Shown: positions 49,505 to 62,300 of the stretch, one piece after another
Numbering within the stretch: position 1 is the stretch's first letter
How the letters are laid out: every line of letters begins with the position of its first letter
Origin: Druceiella hillmani
Taxonomy: Eukaryota > Arthropoda > Insecta > Lepidoptera > Hepialidae
Reading direction: 5' to 3'
Assembly (NCBI GenBank): GCA_039881145.1
Contig: JAYKKI010000006.1
Location: 15,817,001-15,881,000 of the forward strand
Length of the DNA stretch: 64,000 nt
Translations under genes and position numbers: made by a program
Notes under the pieces: model-generated
Told to the model about the DNA's origin: nothing
Databases searched by the model: none
What the model saw: the letters and a program-made list of their open reading frames with translations, nothing else

Positions 49505-50370
49505 AAGGTGTACAAAACTAAACCAAGCGCCAAACAGCATACTCCTATTGAGGCCAACAACTTAAAAGCGGCTTTAGAACTTAAAGTAGGCTTGTAGAAA
49601 CAAGGGCTTGCCTTAAAGCCGTTTATTGCCATTGTAAGGAGCTCCAAAAATATAATATACAGGTTATGACCCTAAAAATATATGTGTGATAGTGTCAACA
49701 ATTGCAACATGACAAGAGAATCAACCTGATTACGGCAAATCAAAAATATATCAGAAAAGCCGCTAAATTAAATCATGGACTAACATCACTTTCTGCACGG
49801 AATGGAAACTTTATATCCCCCTTCGTGATTTTCCCATGGAGGAACTGACACGATCGCATGTTTAAAGATGCATCAACAGGAACAGGTGGAGATACTTTCC
49901 CCAGTGTTTGGATGACTTCAGTAAACTTTGGGGAATTTTTAAAACATTTCAAAAAATTTAGTAAATGTTTTATTGGAGTCATCGTACTTGATAACGATTG
50001 TTATATATTTATAGAATCCATAAATTTTGAGAAGCATAATGGCATTCATCTTCTAACTACACCCCCTGCACATGTCTCACAAGTTAAAATCTCTTGACAG
50101 GGGACAGTCTTTGGTGCATGAAAGCCTATTATAACAGTGCATGTGATAATCGGATGATTAAAAAATGCCGGAAAATTTTTGACTATGTATGACATATCTA
50201 AATGTTTTAGGCAAGCTTTTCAACGTACATTTACAGTGCATAAGATGCAAAGTGCTTTTCACCATTCACCATATGTAGCAGACCGACCTGAAGTAGATGT
50301 AACAATCAAAGATAAAAAGCAGTCAAGCAAAATTTTCAACGAAAAAGCTTGCAGTGTCTAGCCAGCTCTA
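49505..50370 (+). pseudogene. pogo-like transposase relic
   Basis: Plus-strand fragments follow the order of a pogo-family (CENP-B-type) DDE transposase. An N-terminal helix-turn-helix piece (KPSAKQHTPIEANNLKAALE, ~49520) comes first. The catalytic region follows at 49858-50097, with GDTFPSVWMTSVNFGEFLKH and VLDNDCYIFIESINFEKHNG, where families have LxxDNHxSH. The C-terminal TMYDISKCFRQAFQRTFTVH segment is at 50179-50361. The DNH motif is altered to DND and several frames are broken. It abuts a LINE at 50384. Confidence 0.8.
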
Positions 50371-50383
50371 GAAAATGAATTTG

Positions 50384-50707
50384 CTATAAAATTGGGCTCA
50401 AGGGAAGATGGAGGAGAATCAGGAAGCCACAGTTCAAAGAAAGTGGATTAGCGAGAAGGGACTGTAAACAACTTAAAGAGTCGGAGAAGATAAGGAGCCT
50501 GCGAATCTTTTTGAGTAGAGCATAATTCAAGGCCTCCACAATAGCATGGCATTCCCCGGAGAATACTGAACACTCCTTAGGAAGGTGAAAATATGCTGAA
50601 TGAGCAGTGGATGGAGAGTAAAATGACGCTCCGACATAGCCATCTCTCAGGGTAGAATTGAACAAAGAATTAGCATTTTTGGACTCCTTATCAACTCCAA
50701 AACACAA
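50384..50707 (-). pseudogene. RNase H-like domain of the LINE relic
   Basis: Contains SVFSGECHAIVEALNYAL and RRLLIFSDSLSCLQSLLANP, matching the second and third acidic motifs of retroelement RNase H (ExxA...SDSxS). The first aspartate motif is not clear in this frame. The domain degrades the RNA strand of the RNA/DNA hybrid in functional relatives. Confidence 0.75.
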
Positions 50708-51407
50708 ATTTATATTTGGCGTGGGTTAATATCGAGTCAAATGGGAACTATAGAGAGGGAGAGAAGAATTTTGATAAACGGGGTTAGTGAAGGATTTGAA
50801 TGTTTGGAAGCTAACGACAAGAAGAGGTCGGGACTTAGAACGCCAAAAAGGAGTGTGCTCAATAAGCCTAGAAAGGAGGGTGAGTTTTGGAAAAATGGGG
50901 TGAGTAGAAAACCTAGCTGCCTTCAGTAAATAACGATCAGCTTGGTATTGTCAACGGAGGTTTAAAGGAGGATCAACACATTCTACTTGTAGGGCATTTA
51001 TGGGACTGGATTTCATAGCACCCGCTATGATCCTCAGAGCTTGAGACTGAATGCGGGTCAATTTAGTGGCATTGGATTTAGAAATAGGCTCAAGTAGAAA
51101 TGATCCATATTCTAGATGACTACGGACTAAAGCATTATACATTAACTTTAATGTGGTAGGGTGTGAGCCCCACCATACTCCAGAAAGTGCGCGGAGAATA
51201 TTCACATTAGCCTGGCATTAGAAGATGATATATTCAATGTGAATGTTCCAGGATAATTTTGGGTCTAGGAACATACCTATGAATTTGGTATTGGAAAGAA
51301 CGGGGATCAAAGAGGAATTATAAGAAATAGATAAAGGTGGAGTAATTCTCCTTCTCGAGAAGACCACCACTGCGCATTTGGAAGGGGATAAATTCATACC
51401 ATGAGAG

Positions 51408-52178
51408 TTAACCCATTTTAGAGTTAACCATTATTGATTTATCAGAAGAATATAAAAGCAGATAATCGGTGTATTGCAAAACACGACAGAAGGGATTTAC
51501 TGTTGAGTGGATCATATAGGAATAAATATTGAAAAGTAAGGGACTTAAAACAGAGCCTTTGGGAAGACCCCTCCATATAATTCTGGTTAAGGAAAGGGGT
51601 CCGGGGTATCTAAGAATAACAGATCTTTCTAAAAGAAAATTGAGTAGAAAATTTATAATCTTAATAGGAATACTAAGATTATGAAGAATTTTTTTGAGAA
51701 CTGGAAGGATTACGTTATCGTAGGCTGAAGAAAGATCTAAAAAAGCAGAAACTAGGAAGCCTTGTCGAGAGAAGGCAAGTCTGATGTCAATGATTAGCAC
51801 GCTGAGATTGTCCATACTTTTAGCTCTTCTGAAACCAAATTGGTTGTTTGGAAAAATGGAATGGTGTTCTGTAAACCATTCCAAACGATTCTTAATTAGA
51901 TATTTTGTAATATTCGCTAAAACAGGAGAAAGGGCTATGGGTCTGTAGGATGAACCTACATTGGGATCTTTATGAGGTTTGAAAATGGGAATTATTATTT
52001 GAGTTTTCCAAGACTTTGAAATAGAACCTGATTTGAACATACAGTTAATGAGGGATAGAAGATACCAACGGGAAGATGGTAAAGTATTTTTCACCATTGA
52101 ATATGACATTTCGTCAATACCAGAAGAACAATCATTAATAGAGGTAAAATCCAATTCATGATGCAAGGTAAAATCCAA
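51408..52178 (-). pseudogene. Reverse transcriptase domain of the I/LOA-group relic
   Basis: 256 codons without a stop contain the successive polymerase blocks. They are SWKTQIIIPIFKPHKDPN, SSYRPIALSPVLANITKYLI, FPNNQFGFRRAKSMDNLSVL, SAFLDLSSAYDNVILPVL and GLPKGSVLSPLLFNIY. The catalytic box reads LQYTDYLLLYSS. The first palm aspartate (FLDLSSAYD) is present, but the YADD box is YTDY, so one of its two aspartates is lost. The long open frame shows limited decay, but activity is not expected. Confidence 0.85.
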
Positions 52179-52375
52179 TTCATTAATAGAGAAATCTTCT
52201 TCTAAAACATAATTGACGCTAGTAAAGTTATACCTGAAGGGTAATTCATCTAAATTTGGGACGGATGGGGGAGCAAGTTTATTTAAAAATTGATCTACCC
52301 AATTCCCGTATACGGATTTGGGAAGATCAGGCTGAAAAATAGACCGAAAGCGTTTTCACTACGAGGGGAGGTCTA

Positions 52376-53100
52376 AAACACCACGGAACCGAAGGGTTGC
52401 AACTTAAATAAAATAATGAAACTATTTTTATTTTTCAATATAATCTCCCTAATATAATAATATTAGGGAGAGAGGGATAAAAAATATTTTTGTCTTTACC
52501 CTGAAAATGAGATGAATTGCCTCCTTCACCTCTGTTGTCCTTAAATTTTCTTCCTCGGAGTTCTTTTCTCAGGTTTGGGAACACGTTAGGAGATTGTTGG
52601 GGGAATTTGTTGGGAGTGGGTGAATCAGCAATTCGAAGCTGAGTTTGTTAAGAGCATTAATCGCAACTATACTTTTGTGAACTAGCACATCGTCTTGGAA
52701 AAGCAACACAGCAGTTCACGAAACCAGTTTTTCACATCTTTTTTCCTTGATTGCTTGCTTCAGTTTATTCAATATAGTGTACTATTCTCCAGTGATAGTG
52801 GTACCATTTTCTTTACAGTCGATCAATAACATCCGTTCACAATCCCAAAAAACGGTTGGCATCAATTTTTCAGCCGAGTCTGAGACCTTAAACTTCTTAG
52901 GAGTGGAGTACCTTTTTTATGCAATTGCATTGACTCTTTCTTGGACTGTTGTGATGAACAATGATGAACTTAAATTTTATCTGCAGAAATAATTCTCTTC
53001 AAAAATCTGCGTAGATTCATCAGCATACAGCTTCAAAACTCCTTAGACGCCTCAAATCGTAGTTACTATTACGGCGACATAAGTAGCAAGGGTAAACAAG
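52376..53100 (-). pseudogene. mariner transposase relic
   Basis: The minus strand reads, with one frameshift, CIKKGTPLLRSLRS then AEKLMPTVFWDCERMLLIDC, KENGTTITGE, LNKLKQAIKEKRCEKL, and VLLFQDDVLVHKS. This is the order of a mariner transposase: W/F-WDxxGxxxID, TITGEYY, then the HxDNAxxH region. At least two stops and altered catalytic context make it dead. A DNA-binding N-terminus was not found. Confidence 0.75.
52446..52471. repeat. Short palindrome within the mariner relic
   Basis: CTCCCTAATAT and ATATTAGGGAG flank a 4-base centre. It sits in the 3' non-coding part of the mariner relic. Confidence 0.65.
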
Positions 53101-53784
53101 CGTATGAGTAATTACTAGCACTAATAGTTTTATTACAAATTTTAAAGTACCCATACATGACAGATCATTTTAATCATTGTTTGATTTCCCAGCCTCGTTT
53201 AATATAGCTCTTTCTTGCTTCTGATCATTTAGCAGAATTTGAAGAATCTGGAAAATTAAAATTTGAACTTTGGAAGATTTAAATTAATAGTTTGTGATGT
53301 TACAACAGATAAATTATGATCCAAAAAGACTTTCAGCAAAAGGGGCTGAGAAACTAAATGAAATCTGTAAAACACATATGCAATTCAGAATTATGGTTTT
53401 TAAAGTAATGACATAAATTTTCTTTTATGTTTAAATCTTTTTACAATTTACGTTTATTAGTAATGACAATTTATTAGTCATTACTAATAAACATAAATTG
53501 TGGAGAAACTATTGGAGTGGTTTACTCAAATTTAAAATGTGTACATCAAGTATTCTGTTGTCAAACAATTGAAAAAAAAAATTGCTAATGGATGTTGATT
53601 TTAATCTATGAATAAATCATTTTTGCACATCGTGCTGGGAAGAAATTTTATTTTGTAAAGTGATCAAAGATACTTTTTAATTTATTAAAGCATGGGATGT
53701 TATCTTTATTGTTGTATTATTTGAAAATATAATCCATTCTTCACAGTACTAATACAGGTTAGAATTACTTATCAATATACCAAC
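53101..53784. other. AT-rich stretch with a 25-bp hairpin at 53443-53501
   Basis: The hairpin ACAATTTACGTTTATTAGTA and following pairs with 53477-53501 with one mismatch and a 9-base loop. No gene recognised around it. Confidence 0.6.
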
Positions 53785-54152
53785 AATACGGTAGTTGACT
53801 CATTCTAAATTTTGATATTTTTCGTACAATATTGTAAAATATAAGATAATTAAAAACCAGTCTTGAAAAAATTCAAAAATTGATTGAAAAATAAGCCAGA
53901 TGTAGGCTTCTAAATTTGAAGGTACGGATAGAGTCGGGTATATCCCTGTCTCTTTTCCTCTCGTAGAATATAATGTGCAATATTAAAAACGACCTCACAA
54001 CACAGTATTGCCGTCCTTCTCTAAAGGTTAAATTGAAACTTTTATAACTCGGTCAATTTTTTAAGATTTTTAAAAAAATTCTCACTCTTCATCAGCTTGT
54101 ACCTTGATATTATGATTAATGAAATAAAAAAAATTTAGTCAAATACCCAATT
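53785..54152 (+). mobile_element. ~365-bp miniature element, copy 4
   Basis: Same orientation as copy 1 (23943-24305), with AATACGGTAGTTGACT at the left and AGTCAAATACCCAATT at the right. It lies about 200 bp before the acidic-peptide element at 54360. Confidence 0.75.
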
Positions 54153-54359
54153 GTGTTTTGCAAACTTAACATATAAAATTTACATTGATATTTGAAATGT
54201 TGTCCTGCAAAATTATATAATGAGTAATACTTACCAACTATCAGCTGGAAGCAATGAGAAAAACATGACAATTCAAGCATTTTACTTTTACTCGAATTAC
54301 ATCCACGAATCAACAATTTAAAAATTAATAACAAATAACAAGGAGTGTAATAAATACAA

Positions 54360-54962
54360 AACTAAATTTGCCACGAACGTGATGACGCTCGCGAAATCAG
54401 TTGCTGTTTAGCGCGCGGTAGGAGAGGTCGCTCTCACGCTTCGCTAATTTTTTATCTTTCTATGTTACATAAAGTTCAAATTATAATATTATTAGTAATT
54501 ACAATATAAAAAGGATCCAGGAAAAGAAAATGTTTAACCCATAATGTCGGAATACGAAAATAATTCGAATGAAAATGATCGTTTTTCAAGTTGTGAAGAA
54601 AGTGCTAGCGGGAATGACATTGTGGTGCACTCACAATTTGGCGTAATGCAAACTTTGAGTAATAGTAATAATAGTGACTATAATTATTTTGCTGATACGG
54701 AGGATGTACCGAACTGCGAAAATACGATGTGACCTTGATTTCAGTTTTTGTTCACAATATATATTTCTATAATTTTCTTTGTATTTATTATCCTTGTACA
54801 AGTTTTTATTAAGAAAACACCGAAAAAATTATTAAAATTGGATAATATTTGGAAGAGATACAGTTTTATTTTCGAGACAAGGGTAAATGATATCAAAAAC
54901 AAAATATTACTTTGGCATTTTTAAATATATATGAGTAAAAACCATGGCGCTCAAACGGTTTA
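54360..54962 (+). mobile_element. Non-autonomous DNA element encoding an acidic N-terminal peptide (copy 2)
   Basis: Full-length counterpart of 20861-21427 in the opposite orientation, with ends AACTAAATTTGCCACG and GGCGCTCAAACGGTTT. A TTAA begins near 54960. The two ends are similar in inverted orientation only over the outermost bases. It has an extra ~35 bases of 5' leader relative to copy 1. Confidence 0.55.
54544..54732 (+). pseudogene. Acidic transposase N-terminus (truncated), copy 2
   Basis: Sixty-two codons: MSEYENNSNENDRFSSCEES, then a SNSNNSDYNYFADTEDVPNC segment. Homologous to 21096-21284, with an insertion of three residues in the Asn/Ser run and loss of the last two codons. The stop falls at the same deletion junction. 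Confidence 0.5.
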
Positions 54963-55271
54963 ATAACACGCACACCACTTAGAATACTCAATGTGTGAAA
55001 ATATTTAAGGTAAAACAATATATATAATTATATATTTTACGAGGTATAATTATATATTGCGGAGAAATATGTTATTATATAGCATAAATTAAACGCTTTG
55101 CTTGCTCAGTTCATCACAGTACTTGATACTTGACAGAATTGTAGTAGCGATGTAATACTTATGTTACTCTCCAGCTTGTATTTGAAATGTTGTCTTCAAT
55201 TTGAGCACTTGTCTGTCCAACTTCTGATGTAAAGATTATTTACAACAATATATTTTTGCAAATATACGTCA

Positions 55272-55302
<31 letters not shown>

Positions 55303-57034
55303 CGCTCGATCTGCATTGTAATTCTACCCCTTCATGGTACAAATAATGTCGAGTATTTCCTAATGTTGAATTTATGTGAAAATCTTTTAGGCTTAAAAAT
55401 TTTTGCGAGTTTCACTGCATCAAGGTTTTCTTACAACTAAATAGTCACAGGACTTATTTCTACTGACTAAATAGATACTTTATCATATCAGATACAATAA
55501 GCATGACAAAAAAATGGAATTTCATATTCCCTGAATACATTAGAGGTTTGGTAGGACCCTTTCCTTGTCTCTCTACCTTCTAATATAGGGCCAAAACTTT
55601 TTCATTTCTACAATTCTTGAAAGTGTGTGACTTATTTATATACAAAAAATATATTTTCTCTAAAAATTAATGTGTCTAACCCCCCTCCCCGCCCCCTAAA
55701 TATACACATCATATAGGTTAATAAGATATGTGAATGAAATATGGAATTAAAGGAAATTTGGAAATTTAATAATTAGGAAATTGGTACTTATTAATTTGTT
55801 AAAGAAAATAAATTTCTTACTTCTATGTAAACCATTCATGAAAAACTTGGATAACCAATGGATAAACTATATATACACCCCTTTATATGTCCAAAGAGAA
55901 AGACAAAAGGGAATGTCACCCCCCCCCCCCCTAAGCGTCTTAACTTGAAAAAAACATTTTATTCTTTAAACATCATTTTATTGAAAATTTCCTTTTTAGG
56001 TTAAATTTTCCTTTTTATATTCACAATGTATATTTCAGAAAAAAGGGTTTCTTATATATTTTATTCAGAAGTTAGGTGAAATATAAATTAGTAAAACGCA
56101 TAACATAATATCTCAAATTAAATTTAATCCAGGTTAATTTCATATGCTCAGAGGTCACATACACACACAAACATTTTAATCAATTGATAAATATTTTTCA
56201 ACTCTTACAAGCACGTTGAATTTCACATTAATTGAAATATTAATTGGTGTTGCCAGCTTAAGATGTAATTAAAGAATTGTTACACAATTTTTTAGATTGT
56301 GTCCTTATTGTGTTAAAAAGTTCATTTTAATTTAGAATATGAACAGATAATGTTAAACACTTCAAACCACAACTAATTTATAATTGAACTTTCAAAAATA
56401 AACTTTTACAAAATGTATTTTTCTTTTAAACAATAGATTGTCATTTATTACAATAGAAACACATAAAATGGACATGTCTTTACATTTTATCGGTCATTAA
56501 AAAAAATTATAACTTATAATAGTTAAATTAATTTATATAATACTTATATTTCAAACTTAATAAGTTTGAAATTTAAATACCCTATAATGGGTAACAAGGT
56601 AGATAGATAGCTTCAAACATTTATTGGACGAAGAATGTCCTGTGTTTGACTGCTACCTCAATATTCATAATAACATTTAAAATGAATTAGAAGTGCTCAT
56701 TGCGAATTTTTAACATTTTTATTATATAGAAAACTAATTATGGATTACAACTTCGTCAGAGCACAATACCCAAATAAATAAGTCTTTGGAAATAAATTAG
56801 AGAAGAACAAATTTTATGGAAAATATGAATACATCAGCAAAATGCTGTTCTAGTAATCGATTATAATTTTTTTATCAATTAACATACTCTGCAACATGTA
56901 TATTGCTTAGCCAAAGTTTAAGAAATCTAGAAATATTTTTAATAAATTAAGATGTGATTGACCAGCTTTAGTCATCGGAATAAATGTTCTAGACTTCTAT
57001 AGCATTGACCTCTTCACGTGAATGTCAACTGGTA

Positions 57035-57097
<63 letters not shown>

Positions 57098-58059
57098 CAT
57101 AATGATTATTTTTTATTTCATTATATAAATCAATATTAAGGTCTGTTTTAGTAGCAATTCTGATTTCTTCTTTTGGAAGGAAACAAATATGTCTAATGAA
57201 AATCATTTTAGAATGATCAATGAGTACGTAATGTTGCTTTTTAGAGAGATGTTGTGGTGGTATGTTATTTCAAAATGCCATGAAAATAAAACTTTTAATA
57301 AACTGTATTTATCTTATATTAAAGACCGTAACATACATAAATAATCCCATCAAAAGAAAATATCAAATTGACAGACTAAAGTTGGACCATTAATTAACCT
57401 AAACCTATACTTACACGTTTATGTATCTTTTTAAAATCTTAAAACACTAAAATCAAGGACCAGCCTGTTAATTTAATAAATTAAACAAACTAATAAATCA
57501 AACATGCATTCTTTTATATAACCATATATTATTATATATATATTTATTATATTTCCTAAAAATACTTCCACAAACAAGCTACTCAATCTTGTGTTATTGT
57601 TTAATCATAACAATTTCGCATAATATTATATGATTAATTGTACATTAGCATTTATAATAATTTCTTTTGGAAACTTGAAAACAAATTATTCTAGTAAGAT
57701 TGTAATCAGCTTGAATATTCTAGCTCATTATAGCTTCTAAAATATAAAGATAAACTTGACTTGCTTGTTTCTTCTATTATTCTTTAACATTGACTTGGTA
57801 TTATCGAAACGTATGAAAAGGAATATAAAGTTTTTCAATTCTTACAATAATTGTAATAAGACATGTCAAGTCTTTTAACTTACCACGGACCGTGCAAGAT
57901 TAATTAATAAACTTGTGGTTATGCTTCTGTCATTTATCACTATACTAAAAACAGTTATACCAACCAACTAATAATAAAAAAAATATACCAGCAAACTACA
58001 AAAGAATAGAATACAATTGTTGATGAAGATTCTTGTTTGTGTTTCTACTTGACCGGTAA
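54963..58059. other. AT-rich stretch with microsatellites; nothing coding recognised
   Basis: Holds a TA tract at about 55269-55298, C-rich runs at about 55680-55695 and 55918-55932, and a TA/TATG tract at 57036-57105. A small palindrome (TTTCAAACTTAATAAGTTTGAAA) lies near 56549. No gene seen. Confidence 0.45.
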
Positions 58060-61000
58060 TTTCAATCTCTGTTAGAGAAATAAATTCTGTCAAGTTTATA
58101 ACATGTAATTTTTATGTAACCCTTATTTATTGGCTGGATGCCATTTTGTAATTCTGTCCAATTCTCAAGAATAAAAATACACTGATATTGACAGGTACAT
58201 AACCAAAATTTCTTGCACACTCAGTACAATTAAGGTTTATAGTGACACCTATATTTATAACATGTAATTTTTATGTAACCCTTTGTCATCATACTTTTTC
58301 TCATTCTGTCAATATTTATTGGGTGGATTCCATTTTGTAATTCTGTCCAATTCTCAAAAAGAATACACTGATATTGACAGATACAGAGCCAAAAGTTCTT
58401 GTGCACTCGGTGCAATTAAGGTTTATAGTGACACCTATATTTATAACATGTAATTTTTATGTAACCCTTTGTCATCATACTTTTTCTCATTCTGTCAATA
58501 TTTATTGGGTGGATGCCATATTGTAATTCTGTCCAATTCTCAAAAAGAATACACTGATATTGACAGATACAGAGCCAAAAGTTCTTGTGCACTCGGTGCA
58601 ATTAAGGTTTATAGTGACACCTATATTTATAATATGTAATTTTTATGTAACCCATTGTCATCATACTTTTTCTTATTCTGTCAATATTTATTGGGTGGAT
58701 GCCATTTTGTAATTCTGTCCAATTCTCAAGAAGAATACACTGATATTGATAGATACAGAGCCAAAAGTTCTTGTGCACTCGGTGTAATTAATAGTGACAC
58801 CTATATTTATAATATGTAATTTTTATGTAACCCATTGTCATCATACTTTTTCTTATTCTGTCAATATTTATTGGATGGATGCCATTTTGTAAATCTGTCC
58901 AATTCTCAAGAAGAAAAATACACTGATATTGACAGATACATAACCAAAATTTCTTGCGCACTCGATGCAATTAAGGTTTATAGTGACACCTATATTTATA
59001 ACTTGTAATTTTTATGTAACCCTTTGTCATCATACTTTTTCTTATTCTGTCAATATTTATCGGCTGGATTCCATTTTGTAATTTTGTCCAATTCTCAAGA
59101 AGAAAAATACACTGATATTGACAGGTACATAACCAAAATTTCTTGCACACTCAGTACAATTAAGGTTTATAGTGACACCTATATTTATAACATGTAATTT
59201 TTATGTAACCCTTTGTCATCATACTTTTTCTCATTCTGTCAATATTTATTGGGTGGATGCCATTTTGTAATTCTGTCCAATTCTCAAAAAGAATACACTG
59301 ATATTGACAGATACAGAGCCAAAAGTTCTTGTGCACTCGGTGCAATTAAGGTTTATAGTGACACCTATATTTATAACATGTAATTTTTATGTAACCCTTT
59401 GTCATCATACTTTTTCTCATTCTGTCAATATTTATTGGGTGGATGCCATATTGTAATTCTGTCCAATTCTCAAAAAGAATACACTGATATTGACAGATAC
59501 AGAGCCAAAAGTTCTTGTGCACTCGGTGCAATTAAGGTTTATAGTGACACCTATATTTATAATATGTAATTTTTATGTAACCCATTGTCATCATACTTTT
59601 TCTTATTCTGTCAATATTTATTGGGTGGATGCCATTTTGTAATTCTGTCCAATTCTCAAGAAGAATACACTGATATTGATAGATACAGAGCCAAAAGTTC
59701 TTGTGCACTTGGTGTAATTAATAGTGACACCTATAATTATAATATGTAATTTTTATGTAACCCATTGTCATCATACTTTTTCTTATTCTGTCAATATTTA
59801 TTGGATGGATGCCATTTTGTAATTCTGTTCAATTCTCAAGAAGAAAAATACACTGATATTGACAGATACATAACCAAAATTTCTTGCGCACTCGATGCAA
59901 TTAAGGTTTATAGTGACACCTATATTTATAACTTGTAATTTTTATGTAACCCTTTGTCATCATACTTTTTCTTATTCTGTCAATATTTATCGGCTGGATT
60001 CCATTTTGTAATTTTGTCCAATTCTCAAGAAGAAAAATACACTGATATTGACAGGTACATAACCAAAATTTCTTGCACACTCAGTACAATTAAGGTTTAT
60101 AGTGACACCTATATTTATAACATGTAATTTTTATGTAACCCTTTGTCATCATACTTTTTCTCATTCTGTCAATATTTATTGGGTGGATGCCATTTTGTAA
60201 TTCTGTCCAATTCTCAAAAAGAATACACTGATATTGACAGATACAGAGCCAAAAGTTCTTGTGCACTCGGTGCAATTAAGGTTTATAGTGACACCTATAT
60301 TTATAACATGTAATTTTTATGTAACCCTTTGTCATCATACTTTTTCTCATTCTGTCAATATTTATTGGGTGGATGCCATTTTGTAATTCTGTCCAATTCT
60401 CAAAAAGAATACACTGATATTGACAGATACAGAGCCAAAAGTTCTTGTGCACTCGGTGCAATTAAGGTTTATAGTGACACCTATATTTATAATATGTAAT
60501 TTTTATGTAACCCATTGTCATCATACTTTTTCTTATTCTGTCAATATTTATTGGGTGGATGCCATTTTGTAATTCTGTCCAATTCTCAAGAAGAATACAC
60601 TGATATTGATAGATACAGAGCCAAAAGTTCTTGTGCACTCGGTGTAATTAATAGTGACACCTATATTTATAATATGTAATTTTTATGTAACCCATTGTCA
60701 TCATACTTTTTCTTATTCTGTCAATATTTATTGGATGGATGCCATTTTGTAATTCTGTCCAATTCTCAAGAAGAAAAATACACTGATATTGACAGATACA
60801 TAACCAAAATTTCTTGCGCACTCGATGCAATTAAGGTTTATAGTGACACCTATATTTATAACTTGTAATTTTTATGTAACCCTTTGTCATCATACTTTTT
60901 CTTATTCTGTCAATATTTATCGGCTGGATTCCATTTTGTAATTTTGTCCAATTCTCAAGAAGAAAAATACACTGATATAGACACATAACCAAAATTTCTT

Positions 61001-61435
61001 GCACACTCAGTGCAATTAAGGTTTACAGTGACACCTATATTTATAACGTGTAATTTTTATGTAACTCTTTGTCATCGTATTTTTTCTTATTCTGTCAATT
61101 TTTATTGGCAGGATGCCATTTTGTAATTATGTCCAATTCTCACGAAGAAAAATACACTGATATTGACAGGTACATAACCGAAATTTCTTGCGCACTCAGT
61201 GCAATTAAGGTTTATAGTGACACCTATATTTATAACATGTAATTTTTATGTAACCCTTTGTCATCATACTTTTTCTCATTGTGTCAATATTTATTGGCTG
61301 GATGCCATTTTGTAATTCTGTCCAATTCTCAAGAAGAAAAATACACTGATATTGACAGATACATAACCAAAAGTTCTTGTGCACTCGGTGCAATGAACAT
61401 TTTTAGTGACACCTATATTTCTTGCACGTTCCCCA
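58060..61435. repeat. 186-bp satellite, ~18 units, with 930-bp (5-unit) higher-order repeat
   Basis: The motif GTTTATAGTGACACCTATAT recurs every 186 bp, with small length changes at the right end. Units of the same subtype recur every fifth position: 58230, 59160 and 60090 start near-identical 930-bp blocks. Subtypes are told apart by features such as CAAAAAGAATAC versus CAAGAAGAAAAATAC, AGAGCCAAAAGTTC versus CATAACCAAAATTTC, and presence or absence of AAGGTTT. The identical 60-62-codon minus-strand frames are by-products of the repeat. Confidence 0.93.
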
Positions 61436-62159
61436 TACTGAATTTGTGTCAAAGGAAAAAGGGTTTGATATTATAATTTTTTAACTTTTAACGGACTTTC
61501 AAAATGTAAAGATAAATTTCAATAGAATTACTAACTTTGGAAAAATAATAAGAATGAAACGACCCCATAAAATTCGAGATCAATAATCGCTTCGTGTGAG
61601 AAACAATGAGGAGAGAATCAGGATCGCAGATAGACAGATTAACAAATGATCACTACTATTTGGTTGATTTTATTTAGTTATATATTAAATAAGCTAATAT
61701 ATATTAACTTTATAATTTTATGAAATCGTGATTTCCAAAATTAGAAATATTACTCTAAAATGCGTTCATTGTAACTCAGATAAATACGAACATATTTTCT
61801 TAAATGTGTTCCAAATATAGATTTTCACACTTCATATATGCATAATAGTTAAATTCACTAAAAAATATTATGAATGAAATAAAGAATGCATTTGCATTAT
61901 GTAATTTCATACAGTCAAAATTACTGTATAATTTTTAGAATTATATGCCAAAAAATTGTAAATTAATAATCAATTTAGGTTTGTAAAAGTGTATACATTT
62001 TTAACATTACAATGAAGAGTGATAGCAACGTGTGACATATTAATTGAATATATAAATGGAACCAATTTTATATAATAACTTAAAAAGAATTATTCAATAG
62101 AGACATTCCCAACATTGGAATTTGAACACAAATATAGGTACTTATTTAAAGTCACATAT
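61436..62159. other. AT-rich flank of the satellite, nothing recognised
   Basis: Satellite similarity ends at about 61435. No feature recognised beyond it. Confidence 0.4.

Positions 62160-62300
<141 letters not shown>

Larger units (their letters stand above)
50384..52375 (-). mobile_element. I/LOA-group non-LTR retrotransposon relic with RNase H
   Basis: On the minus strand, reverse transcriptase (52178-51408) is followed by a thumb/connection region (51205-50951) and a ribonuclease H-like domain (50707-50384). The presence of RNase H places it in the I/LOA/R1 group rather than typical jockey. The element lacks endonuclease and ORF1. It joins the pogo relic on the left and the mariner relic on the right, so both ends are truncated or interrupted. 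Confidence 0.8.

Noticed and set aside
58230..61393. Family of near-identical 60-62-codon minus-strand frames starting MHRVHKNFWLC
   Set aside because: They repeat with the 186-bp satellite period, each ends in the same stop, and there are no splice or promoter signs. They are by-products of the satellite.
58060..61435. CRISPR-like array
   Set aside because: The units are contiguous satellite monomers without unique spacers, and the genome is animal.
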